In this document: positions 1 to 7,087 of the stretch, in pieces
Position numbering within the stretch: position 1 is the first letter of the stretch
Layout of the letters: each line of letters opens with the position of its first letter
Notes under the pieces: generated by a model
What the model was told of the DNA's origin: nothing
Database searches by the model: none
Seen by the model: only the letters and a program-made list of their open reading frames with translations
Translations under genes and position numbers: made by a program
Source of the DNA: Phoronis ovalis
Lineage: Eukaryota; Phoronida; Phoronidae
Direction of reading: 5' to 3'
Assembly: GCA_028565635.1 (NCBI GenBank)
Contig: JAOXYB010045126.1
Coordinates: 1 to 12,442, forward strand
Length of the DNA stretch: 12,442 nucleotides

Positions 1-192
1 ATGCAAAAAATCAATGATACCCGAGTAAATTGTATTATTCTACCGAATGAAACCAATAAATGAACCAATGAGTAAAAAACTTTGTTTTCTTCTTCAAGTT
101 GTAGTGTCTTAGAGTCCTGGAGAGGTAGAAAATCGATGTCCTTTGACTAAATTTGTATGCAAACGCGCGACTTCATAGGGGACCGAGATTTT

Positions 193-340
193 CAATCCGG
201 ACTCTGATTTTTAGAATCCAGCATCCTAGGACATTTGTTATTTGAAAATAACAGTCCGTGGGACTCTAATTTTCAAAACTTAGTGTCTGCGGGACGCTAA
301 TTTCCGATATTCAGTGTCCGATGGACACTGTATCACGCGG
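193..340. repeat. Degenerate tandem repeat, period about 30 bp
   Basis: Related units begin at 252, 282 and 312. Each starts with a variant of AGTGTCYGNGGGAC and is followed by a CTAATTTTC-like stretch. Weaker relatives can be seen from about 193 and 219. The spacing of the three clearest units is exactly 30 bp. The array lies downstream of the minus-strand lectin gene and has no sustained open frame, so it looks like a decayed minisatellite. Confidence 0.6.
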
Positions 341-684
341 ACACAGGTTTTTATTACACCGGTCCACAGTTAAAGCCTTGCGTACACAGCCCCCGACAAG
401 ATTTGACCACGTGATCTTCCCACGATCTCTGTATACAGTCGAGTTTGGTATAACAAAATGAGACGATATAGAAGGAGAATTTCATTTTTGAATTAAAACA
501 TGTAACAGCCGGGTACAAGTTTTGGAAGATGGCGTTGTAGTTCTAAGTAAATTTGCTGAATATATGTATGTCTGGACAATCAAATCTTTCACCTGAGGGA
601 AGTGTGTGGAAACTGGCTTTCGTAAGCAGGTGGCCTTTATAGACATGTGTATTACAAATGCACCAACGGTATTTTATAATTGGT
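341..684. other. Intergenic stretch, no gene seen
   Basis: This is AT-rich sequence with only short frames. A CACGTG palindrome occurs near 409, but nothing around it supports a regulatory call. It probably lies beyond the 3' end of the minus-strand lectin gene. Confidence 0.5.
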
Positions 685-690
685 TTTATT
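685..690 (-). promoter_or_regulatory. Poly(A) signal AATAAA of the minus-strand lectin gene
   Basis: The plus strand reads TTTATT here, which is AATAAA on the minus strand. It lies about 110 nt past the stop codon of the last lectin exon (799-801), a normal length for a short 3' UTR. The hexamer is common in AT-rich DNA, so position is the main argument. Confidence 0.5.
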
Positions 691-798
691 TAGGTAGTGG
701 TAATTAGTGTGCCTTTGTAATAGGTGGTCTTTATAGCAGGTTTTAATTTACTTTTACTTTTAGCTGTTACATCAATGATTGCAGTAAGCATGAACAAA

Positions 799-1019
799 CT
801 AAACATATCCCAGGAGATATATCATACACCTGTAATTTGTACACCCACGTTTATTAAGCTTATTGAATATAACGCGTTCGCATACAGATTTCTTGTCGCT
901 GTCACAGTTCACTACCGTCCACACTTTCTGATCCGTATGTGCCATAACACACTCTCCGTTATACATCTTGGGTTCATTAGGTGCCCATTTTGAGTTACTC
1001 TTCAATGGCATGATTTGAT
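799..1019 (-). CDS. Exon C: C-terminal part of a C-type lectin-like domain, with stop
   Basis: This is the last exon of the minus-strand lectin gene. The acceptor GCATTTATTTTAG is at 1020-1021, and entry is in phase 1, which matches the phase-1 exit of exon B (3774) and of the PAN exon (2412). The exon encodes 72 residues and a TAG stop. Visible motifs in order are KWAPNEPK (the WxxxEPN region), GECV (cysteine 2), VWTVVNC (the WND region and cysteine 3) and SVCE (cysteine 4). The EPN/QPD tripeptide that selects sugars reads EPK, and WND reads WTV, so calcium-dependent sugar binding is doubtful. A basic tail of about 25 residues with two cysteines follows the domain. A donor at 848 (AAAC/GTGGGT) could instead remove this tail. 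Family assignment is firm; the 3' end is less so. Confidence 0.87.
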
Positions 1020-1701
1020 CTAAAATAAATGCATAGTTGTATTTTGCCATAAGAATAGCAATCAATAAATGCATGCAATATATATTTTCTGTGTGGATGG
1101 ATTTTTACTGAAAATGAGTCGGTTATATTAACAGGCACCGGCAAGTGATAAAACTTATATGGATGGCATATTGAAATACTGCGCAGTTTAGTTAAAACAT
1201 GGGATACAACACAATGTCACTGACAATGTATATACACATGTACACGTGTTAATATAATAATTCAGGTATATTGCAGGAATGGTTTGCTATGAATCATGGA
1301 CTACAACACTTATGTACATTCGGTGTATGTGGAAAAACTTCAACGTTGCTACACTATGTGAAAACATTTACATGATTGTAAGTTTTGGAGTGAAACTGTG
1401 AATACACTATATTTGTGCTTCATTGTTAGTGTTGAAGAGGAAACCCACAAATGTACCAAATATATAGTTTTATCCTAATATTGAAGTACTGTGTAATTTT
1501 ATTCCATATTGGAGAAATCTACAAAGTAACATTTTACACTATAATAATGGAAAAATCTATTGCAAAATATATGAAAGGCATACATATACATATATATATT
1601 TATATTACAATAGACCATCACTGCTGTTGCTTTACTCCTACCAACTATAACTCGGTCTCTTTATTATGTTATATTATTTAAGACGTGCCGTAACAGTGCA
1701 A
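1020..1701. other. Intron sequence, no further exon seen
   Basis: This is AT-rich sequence between lectin exon C and the MITE. The only sizeable frame (1451-1681, plus) is low-complexity, rich in I, Y and H from ATATAC runs, and has no domain or convincing splice signals. Confidence 0.5.
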
Positions 1702-2081
1702 TCTGAATAAATCCATCAGTTAGTGTTCCGTGCCTTCTCAACTAAAATCTGAACTTAACCATATAGTTAATTTTTGTTTATTATCTCGAAAAGAAGAAGA
1801 GCAATAATCACTTTATTTATATATAAAGTGCCCGTGAAAATCTTGACACCAATCAAATTGCAGCTTACAATAATAGGTAAACTAAGCGGGTAGCTGATTA
1901 AAATAGATCGGTCACACAGAGAGAAAGACTTCTCTCGATTGGGCAAACATTGGGTCAATAATGGTCATGACGTATTTATTTTGCTCTTGTTAAATTAAAG
2001 GAATATGACAACAATTGACTATGATTAAGCCCAGACGTTAGTTGAGAAGGCACGGAACACTAACGGATGGATTTATTCAGA
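1702..2081. mobile_element. MITE-like element with 43 bp terminal inverted repeats
   Basis: Arms 1702-1744 and 2039-2081 are reverse complements with a single mismatch over 43 bp. Outer ends start TCTGAATAAATCC and inner ends finish TTCTCAACTA. The 294 bp between them has no coding capacity, so this is a non-autonomous DNA transposon. The near-perfect arms suggest fairly recent insertion or ongoing selection for transposition. I see no clear target-site duplication beside the arms, so superfamily is left open. It lies in the intron between the PAN exon and lectin exon C. Confidence 0.8.
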
Positions 2082-2186
2082 CTGTCCTCTGTTTACTATT
2101 CTCTACTATGTTTTCACTAACTCTTGTCAGTATCCTCCCCGGTATCATCATGAATTAAGAGGGCTATAGGGGGGTTTTCGCGAGCA

Positions 2187-2328
2187 GCGAGCATTGGGGT
2201 CTGTTATTAAGTCCGAGCAGCGAGCATTGTCTTTCTTTTGGCAGCCATTTTTTTTTGCTACTTTCCTTAACTTGCCCGCGAGGCGTTTTCTTTTGGCGAG
2301 CATTGCCAATTTTTAAGTGCGAGCATTG
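2187..2328. repeat. Cluster of four GCGAGCATTG repeats
   Basis: Exact copies of GCGAGCATTG occur at 2187, 2220, 2296 and 2319, the first two inside a longer shared GAGCAGCGAGCATTG. The block is GC-rich against AT-rich surroundings and sits in an intron just past the PAN exon donor. Spacing is irregular (33, 76 and 23 bp), so it is not a simple tandem array. It is probably a fragment of a dispersed repeat. Confidence 0.65.
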
Positions 2329-2411
2329 CACCCTGGGGAGGAACCTCTACACCCTCAATTAAAGTATGCCAGGAATTAGTAACGTTGCTTCCAGAAAGCG
2401 AAATGACTTAC

Positions 2412-2639
2412 CAGTGCAAATCTTATCATATCTGTTGCAGCACTCATCCTGATAACTTCCTTCAAAGTTATCTACGTGTACCCAACACATTTTTTTTGCA
2501 ATATTGTAATCGACCGATACGCATTCAGGGTCATTCCAACAATAATCACCACATTCTTGGCTACTCCTACCCGTAAGCTCAGCCACCAGCACGGCACCTG
2601 GATATCTACGACTACCCCTATCCACCATGGTGCAGGTAT
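2412..2639 (-). CDS. PAN/apple domain exon (phase 1-1)
   Basis: The exon is 228 bp, bounded by a strong acceptor (TTTTTTTTAG at 2640-2648) and a consensus donor GTAAGT (2411-2406). Both ends are phase 1, so the exon can be inserted or skipped without changing frame, the classic form of a shuffled extracellular module. The 76-residue product has eight cysteines. Segments ECGDYCWNDPECVSVDYN and KMCWVH fit the PAN/apple pattern of paired cysteines followed by a Y/F core and CW(V/L)H. The end reads NRYDKIC. PAN domains bind protein or carbohydrate in secreted or cell-surface proteins. It lies between lectin exons B and C on the same strand with compatible phases. Whether it belongs to every transcript, to an alternative isoform, or to none cannot be told from the DNA. 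Domain identity is an inference from the pattern, not from a profile search. Confidence 0.83.
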
Positions 2640-3773
2640 CTAAAAAAAATGACAACAAATATTTTCCAAGTCTGCACATATTTTACTGAATCGAAATAAA
2701 AATTAAATTTATTCACACAAACGCAACAAATGTATGGTTTGTTGGATTACTTAACTAGGGAGAGGTTCAGGTTAGTCAACTAGATATTTGCGTGCCCTTA
2801 TTATTTATTAGAATATCAATTAAATTTCAATTTGAAAACTTCCACTACTTTATTTTTCTGTCATCAATCCACCCGTTAAAAAAAATAATAAATCTGTTCT
2901 AAAAGCTATATGCAAAGCATGTTGTTTATTATTCTCTACTATGTTTATTCATTTTATTGATAATAATAACAAGAGAGCGTTCGAATTGTTGATTAGTGCA
3001 CGCTAAATATAATCTACTTAATATAACGATAATTCCATAACAAATCGATTGCTAGTAGGTTGCCATTAAATTTCGACGAACATCATTTCCGAACGCATTG
3101 CAATATCGTGGTGCAGGCCAGCAAGCACTGGACCACAGGCAGATGTGATAGTATACAAACAAAAGAACCGGCCCTATCCCAACTTTCGGATTATAGGAAC
3201 CGACCCGAACCGGGTATTTTTTAGGCGTAATGTAAACTTGAAAGGGAAATTGGCCCGATTAGCACTATTGTTTAAAACAATGTAATGTATGTAATGACTT
3301 TAAAATGATTATGTGCTGCAAGACATAGGGTCCTACAAGTCAACAACATTATTACCTCCTGCAACCATCTAGTTCCTTAACCAAGACGATATTTTGATTT
3401 GGCTCTGTCATGCGTAAACGTTTCAGCCTCCAAATACAAAATACCATTGAACATATAAGGTAGAGTGAAGGTAAAACATTTTCTGTTATCAGCTATGTTT
3501 TGTTCGCGCGTATATATTTTAATCACCATTCACGCGTGGAATTGACATACAGTATTATCACCTAATTTCGAGCTTTAAAATCTCACGATTAACCAGCTAA
3601 TTTCACCGTTCATCCTAAAACAATCGTCGCCAATCACCGTTCACACAAAAGGTATACACCCCCATATCTTTTAGCACAATCCGGAGTTCCATATGCGTCA
3701 ACACAATTGTTCGTAAAAGGAAGCGCAGAATAATGCTACACAAGAGACCCGACACAAAAAAATTGCAACTTAC
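2640..3773. other. Intron, no alternative lectin exon seen
   Basis: I read this stretch on the minus strand for a second CTLD C-terminal exon that would complete exon B before the PAN exon. Possible acceptors near 2900 and 3616 lead quickly to stops and show no WxxxEP or ECV motif. A 24 bp sequence at 2923-2946 repeats one at 2090-2113. Otherwise it is AT-rich and featureless. Confidence 0.5.
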
Positions 3774-3856
3774 CGTCCAAAATCCAAAAAAAGTCTTCGA
3801 CAGGCGCAGTAGACTGATTATCAAAACCAAGATTTCGTAAACCAAAGAAGTATTCT
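3774..3856 (-). CDS. Exon B: central part of the C-type lectin-like domain
   Basis: This is an 83 bp exon too short for ORF callers. The acceptor is CATATTCCAG (3857-3866) and the donor a perfect GTAAGT (3773-3768). It enters in phase 2, matching the exit of exon A, and leaves in phase 1, matching the entry of exon C. The reading contains EYFFGL, corresponding to the YWIGL core of CTLDs, and VEDFFWILD, corresponding to the EGxFxWxDG strand. Spliced A-B-C, these fall in the correct order between the helix with cysteine 1 and the WxxxEP segment. Another frame is also open here and looks hydrophobic, but it does not fit the lectin fold. The foldback transposon begins only 70 bp upstream of this exon. 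Confidence 0.85.
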
Positions 3857-3917
3857 CTGGAATATGTGTATTAAATCTGTAACTGCAGCATACAAATGTC
3901 TGGAGGTACTAAAACCT

Positions 3918-3926
3918 CTAAAAGGC
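3918..3926. repeat. Left target-site duplication of the foldback element
   Basis: CTAAAAGGC stands immediately before the left end and again at 5625-5633 after the right end. The match can be stretched to 10 bp (TCTAAAAGGC at 3917 and 5624) if the element ends one base further in. A 9-10 bp duplication fits foldback and Mutator-like elements. Confidence 0.8.
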
Positions 3927-4593
3927 TGGTACATCAAGTGTATAGCAGATAACAGATAGCAGATATCTGCTAGAAAACGTCAAGTTAGCAGATAGCAGGT
4001 GAAAACGTCAAGTTAGCAGACAACAGATAGCAGACAGCAGATATCTGCTAGAAATCATCTGCTGGCAGATGTCTGCTAGAAAACATAAAGTTAGCAGGCA
4101 ACAGATAGCAGACAGCAGATGTCTGCTAGAAATCGTCTACTGCAATTTTCTGCTAGAGAGAGTTTAGCAGACAGCTTAGTTTTTAATATTTGATGAAACA
4201 TTCCAAAATATCATTTAGAGTGTTCCTCTAAAGGTCACTAATAGTAATCCCCGCCGTTCCTAAAAGGCTGTTTAGCTCTGCTACAAATAGGCAAACGGGC
4301 TATCTTTTAGTTACATAATTTTGTTTACCACAAACAAATGACGATATCTGCTAGGAAACGATTAGCAGCTGATAAATAAATATTCAAAACTTCAAAAAAA
4401 AAATGACCTTGAGGTCAAACAGGTAATGGAGAGGACATACGGTGATTGACCTAAAAAATTCAAATCCTTTAATTTGAATCATTCCAAGGAAGTTGGGCAC
4501 TATTTACGGTCACAATGATAGTACACATACGGCTAACATTTTGTCAAATTTTGACGTAGCACTGCATGCTCAGTAAGCTTAAGCTGTGCTCCC

Positions 4594-5035
4594 GGGGGGT
4601 CACTTATGTAAAGGGTGAGTCCACATGCGCAAACACTAGTTTTGAAAAATGCCCCAAAACACATATATAGGCTGCTAAAAAGCACCCCTTTGAAAGACTT
4701 GTAGGTTTAAAAAGTCACCCTTTGGCAGACCTGAACTAAAATCATGACCTTTCACAGACTGGGAGCAAAAACTTAAATTTCAGAGAATATAATGTCCTCC
4801 ATAAAGTTAAACGAGTACATTATTTAAAGTAGAACAGTTTAAATGTTAAATTGCAAAAAAAAATTCATACAATTTTTGAATACAATAAAAAACCTGTATT
4901 AGGGACTGGTCAAAAATTAAAATTGAAGCATTGTGAAAAAAAATATTCAATCCCCCCTCCAGGACTTACGCAAAAAATTGTAACTCCTCCCCTTAGATAA
5001 TGCACAAAAACTATGACCCCTCTTCCAGAAGTTTG
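4594..5035. repeat. Degenerate short tandem repeats inside the foldback element
   Basis: From 4594 (GGGGGTCACTTATGTAAAGG) the sequence repeats a loose unit of 25-40 bp with the theme AAAAAG(T/C)CACCCTTTGxxAGACxTG, clearest at about 4676-4770. Weaker copies ending CCCCTC reach 5035. There is no open frame. It is either the body of a nested dispersed repeat or an old minisatellite carried by the transposon. Confidence 0.55.
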
Positions 5036-5057
5036 AGCTATGAGTGATTTATGTGAG

Positions 5058-5125
5058 CGCCCGCAGGTTGCGAAGCGCAACTAGGGGGGGGTCTGGGGGC
5101 ATGCCCCCGGGAAAATGTTTGAACA
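5058..5125. repeat. GC-rich hairpin and palindrome module
   Basis: This GC-rich island lies in AT-rich DNA. GTTGCG-AAG-CGCAAC (5067-5081) is a perfect 6 bp hairpin, followed by a run of eight G and the 14 bp palindrome GGGGGCATGCCCCC (5095-5108), then GGGAAAATG. I recall similar G-run/GGGGCATGCCCCC/GGGAAAAT modules as part of dispersed repeats in invertebrate genomes, but cannot name the family. Confidence 0.6.
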
Positions 5126-5344
5126 TTTTAAGTGGTTTTTCTGCAATCTTGTGCATTCTTGGGCTCTTCTTTACCATGGCACATTGTGCCACTTTTTATA
5201 CATTCAAACTTTTTTTATATACAGATTGCAACTTTTTGAATAAATCAACGAAAAAATAACATTTCACCGTACTTTTATGGTTAGTTATTTGGGATTTTAG
5301 AGACCCTGCTGAGAAATTGCTTCCAAACTAGCCAAAAACCGAGA

Positions 5345-5373
5345 CTGATGAAGCCACTGCGGTGAAACACGTC
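5345..5373 (+). other. Hammerhead-ribozyme-like core, probably degenerate
   Basis: CTGATGA (5345-5351), a short GCC..GGT stem candidate, GAAAC (5364-5368) and GTC (5371-5373) follow in the order of a type I hammerhead: conserved core, stem II, GAAA, very short stem III and cleavage triplet. I cannot form a convincing stem I from the flanks, and stem III would be at most 2 bp. It is therefore a degraded copy, a half needing a partner, or chance. Hammerheads of this kind are known in Penelope-like elements and retrozymes. An A-rich tract follows directly. Confidence 0.25.
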
Positions 5374-5387
5374 AAATATGAATCACT

Positions 5388-5472
5388 AAAAAATTAATTT
5401 AAAAAAAAAAAATTAATCAAAAAAAATTAATTAAAAATAAATTTAAAAAAAGATTTAATTAACTTGATGTTT
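5388..5472. repeat. A-rich low-complexity tract
   Basis: The tract is a run of A-blocks broken by TTAATT (about 85 bp) between the hammerhead-like core and the right arm of the foldback element. It could be the old tail of a nested retroposed sequence, or simple AT expansion. Confidence 0.6.
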
Positions 5473-5624
5473 AATTAACTCTGCTAACTTGATGTTTTCT
5501 AGCAGACATCTGCCAGCAGATTTCTAGCAGATATCTGCTGTCTGCTATCTGTTGACTGCTAACTTGACGTTTTCTAGCAGATATCTGCTATCTCTTATCT
5601 GTTGTCTGCTAACTTGATGTACCT

Positions 5625-5633
5625 CTAAAAGGC
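5625..5633. repeat. Right target-site duplication of the foldback element
   Basis: CTAAAAGGC here is the second copy of the 9 bp duplication that begins at 3918. Confidence 0.8.
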
Positions 5634-5892
5634 AATAATTTACTGAAATCTAACTGAATTGAACAACCAATACAGCGTGACAGTTATTTAAAATCAAATG
5701 AATGTTGCATTCTTTAATGTTTGATTCAAGAAGATGGAAGTATCAGAATATACTTATATGAAATATTAATTATCACGGAAGCAAATGAGCTAAGCAGCTC
5801 TTTTGTATGTTTAATAAATTAGTTAGTCAAGGTGAAACGCACTACTTAGGCATGATCTTGAAGCTAGGCTTAACAATTGTACTAACAAGACT

Positions 5893-6419
5893 GTACTTAA
5901 TTTTAAGGTAAGCTAGACCTGTTTAAATAAAAATTCATGAAAAATCCGTATTACATTTTTCTCACAAAATAACTTATTTTTGAAACCGAAACATTCATGC
6001 TATGTCAAGGTGGTATTTTTAGACTCGTGTGTGTAACGTATGAAATTTAACTAACGTTTTATAAAATCTCCTAAAAATCATAAGTTACATCCTACCGGAA
6101 AATCCAGTGGATCTAAATTTGACCTAACTACACATATTTAAGAAGTAACAGAACGGTACTCGTTTACTTGCTAAAAATATAGTTAGCGCGCATTTTGATC
6201 TACTGGGTTTTCCCGTAGGATGTACCTAATGATTTTTATTTGGTGTCACTAAACGCTAATTGTACTTCATACATGTCCCACAATATAGGTTGAAAATACC
6301 AATATGACGTAGTCTGAATGTTAAAGTTTCAAAAACATCTATTTGGTCTTTTTTAGAATGCAGATATTTCATGATTTTTTATTTATACAGTGACGAGGGT
6401 CTAGCTTAGGCTTAAGTAC
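5893..6419. mobile_element. Imperfect 527 bp palindrome (MITE-like)
   Basis: The left half (5893 to about 6118) is similar to the reverse complement of the right half (about 6193-6419) along its whole length. Matching blocks include GTACTTAA ends, TAAGCTAGACC, AAATAAAAATTCATGAAAAAT, TTTTTGAAAC, ACATTCA, GGTATTTT, TAACGTTT/TAGCGTTT and a best-kept inner block around TACATCCTACCGGAAAA. I estimate roughly three-quarters identity. About 75 bp separates the arms. There is no coding content. The whole-length symmetry is typical of palindromic MITEs, and the divergence suggests age. I found no certain target-site duplication. Confidence 0.72.
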
Positions 6420-6446
6420 TTAGTAAGATGTAAAATTCGAGCTACA

Positions 6447-6455
6447 GCAACAGCA
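6447..6455. repeat. Left target-site duplication of the 387 bp element
   Basis: GCAACAGCA here is repeated exactly at 6843-6851, right after the element. Confidence 0.85.
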
Positions 6456-6842
6456 CGGGGGGAGCAGCCAGTATGAAAGTGGGTTCTCGTGTTCCAACAA
6501 ATTTTGGTGTAAAACATTATATTTTTTTAGCCTTCGGAGTGTAACGCGCGTTACGCTCTTTGGGTATGTTTTTTTTGCCCCAAAAATCATGAAAAGGGTA
6601 GTTTTTTTAGATATGGCATTTTGTTTGGCTTGCCCCTTTGTTAGGGTCGTCGATAAAAGTTTTCCAACTGAGTGATTATCATAACTGGATGTTTTTCCGA
6701 TATAGGCACTCCCTTGGGTGTTATTTCGTTCAATAAGTCACTACGACTGGATAATCTGGGAGTTTTGGGCTCCCTCCATTAGAGGTTTTTGAAAAGCCAT
6801 GTTGGAACATGAGTACCCACTTTCATATTGCCTCCCCCCCGG
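6456..6842. mobile_element. Non-autonomous TIR element, 9 bp target duplication
   Basis: Inverted ends of about 44 bp start with (C)CGGGGGG and share TATGAAAGTGGGT, CTC(G/A)TGTTCCAACA. Perfect 9 bp duplications GCAACAGCA flank them at 6447-6455 and 6843-6851. The 300 bp interior has no transposase; it contains the palindrome GTAACGCGCGTTAC near 6541. The 9 bp duplication suggests a Mutator-like or related superfamily. On the minus strand the insertion begins 19 nt past the end of exon A, just 10 nt of intron plus the 9 nt duplication, so the donor itself was spared. Confidence 0.85.
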
Positions 6843-6851
6843 GCAACAGCA
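6843..6851. repeat. Right target-site duplication of the 387 bp element
   Basis: This is the second exact GCAACAGCA copy. It lies inside the intron only 10 nt from the splice donor of lectin exon A. Confidence 0.85.
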
Positions 6852-6861
6852 TATAACTCAC

Positions 6862-7087
6862 CCTTCTCTCATTACCGCCGAGAATATTTGTTGTTGTTTA
6901 CTTTCGGATTCCATTGTTGCAAGGAATCCATTTCCATTAATGGCGCAGTTTACTTCGGCTTGCCAGTATGTCATTGGCGTTTCAACTTCCCATACACATG
7001 ACCGGTAATTGGGTTCACTGATTATCATTGCATGACTACGATTACATCCGCCACTTGGCCATGGGCTTGAACTTGCATAAGACAGAA
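6862..7087 (-). CDS. Exon A: N-terminal part of the C-type lectin-like domain
   Basis: This 226 bp exon has acceptor ATACAATTTCAG (7088-7099) and donor GTGAGT (6861-6856), entering in phase 1 and leaving in phase 2. It encodes an N-terminal pair of cysteines typical of long-form CTLDs (SGGC and RSCVWEVE). The signature first helix YWQAEVNC (cysteine 1) follows, then GNGFLATMESESKQQQIF, matching the usual GGxLAxIxSxxEQxF. Phase 2 exit fits exon B exactly. A weaker donor at GCG/GTAATG would end in phase 0 and does not fit exon B. An ATG near 7122 opens in the same frame across the acceptor, but its leader is not convincingly hydrophobic, so I prefer the spliced start. The protein is probably secreted, with its signal exon upstream. 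Confidence 0.86.

Larger units (their letters stand above)
3927..5624. mobile_element. Foldback-like DNA transposon, long inverted arms made of subrepeats
   Basis: The ends read GGTACATCAAG and CTTGATGTACC, flanked by the 9-10 bp duplication CTAAAAGGC. The arms (about 3927-4165 and 5462-5624) are inverted copies. Each is built from several variable-length units with the theme GTCAAGTTAGCAGACAACAG, then repeated AGATAGCAGACAGCAGATAT and ATCTGCTAGAAA, itself partly palindromic (AGCAGATATCTGCT). Unequal unit number explains the unequal arm lengths. This layout is that of foldback elements (Drosophila FB, sea-urchin TU), usually linked to the Mutator superfamily; that link is an inference here. 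No transposase frame exists in the interior, so it is non-autonomous. The interior carries other repeat modules, including a hammerhead-like core and an A-rich tract. The element lies in intron A-B of the lectin gene. Confidence 0.88.

Noticed and set aside
724-993. 89-codon plus-strand frame
   Set aside because: It lies opposite lectin exon C and is its antisense shadow; no domain pattern.
2100-2150. ATG plus hydrophobic codons at 2108, like a signal peptide
   Set aside because: It runs into TAA, has only a weak donor, and lies in an intron of the opposite-strand gene beside a MITE.
2385-2576. 63-codon plus-strand frame with several cysteines
   Set aside because: It is the antisense of the PAN exon; the minus-strand reading has the domain pattern and splice sites.
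2970-2990. tRNA B-box-like GTTCGAATT
   Set aside because: No matching A-box or cloverleaf around it.
3615-3845. Minus-strand hydrophobic 76-codon frame resembling a membrane segment
   Set aside because: The same DNA in another frame encodes lectin exon B with exact splice phases; the hydrophobic frame crosses the donor into intron.
4343-5035. Possible transposase in the foldback interior
   Set aside because: All frames are broken by many stops; the interior is repeats only.
6799-7008. 69-codon plus-strand frame
   Set aside because: It spans the end of a transposon and the antisense of lectin exon A.
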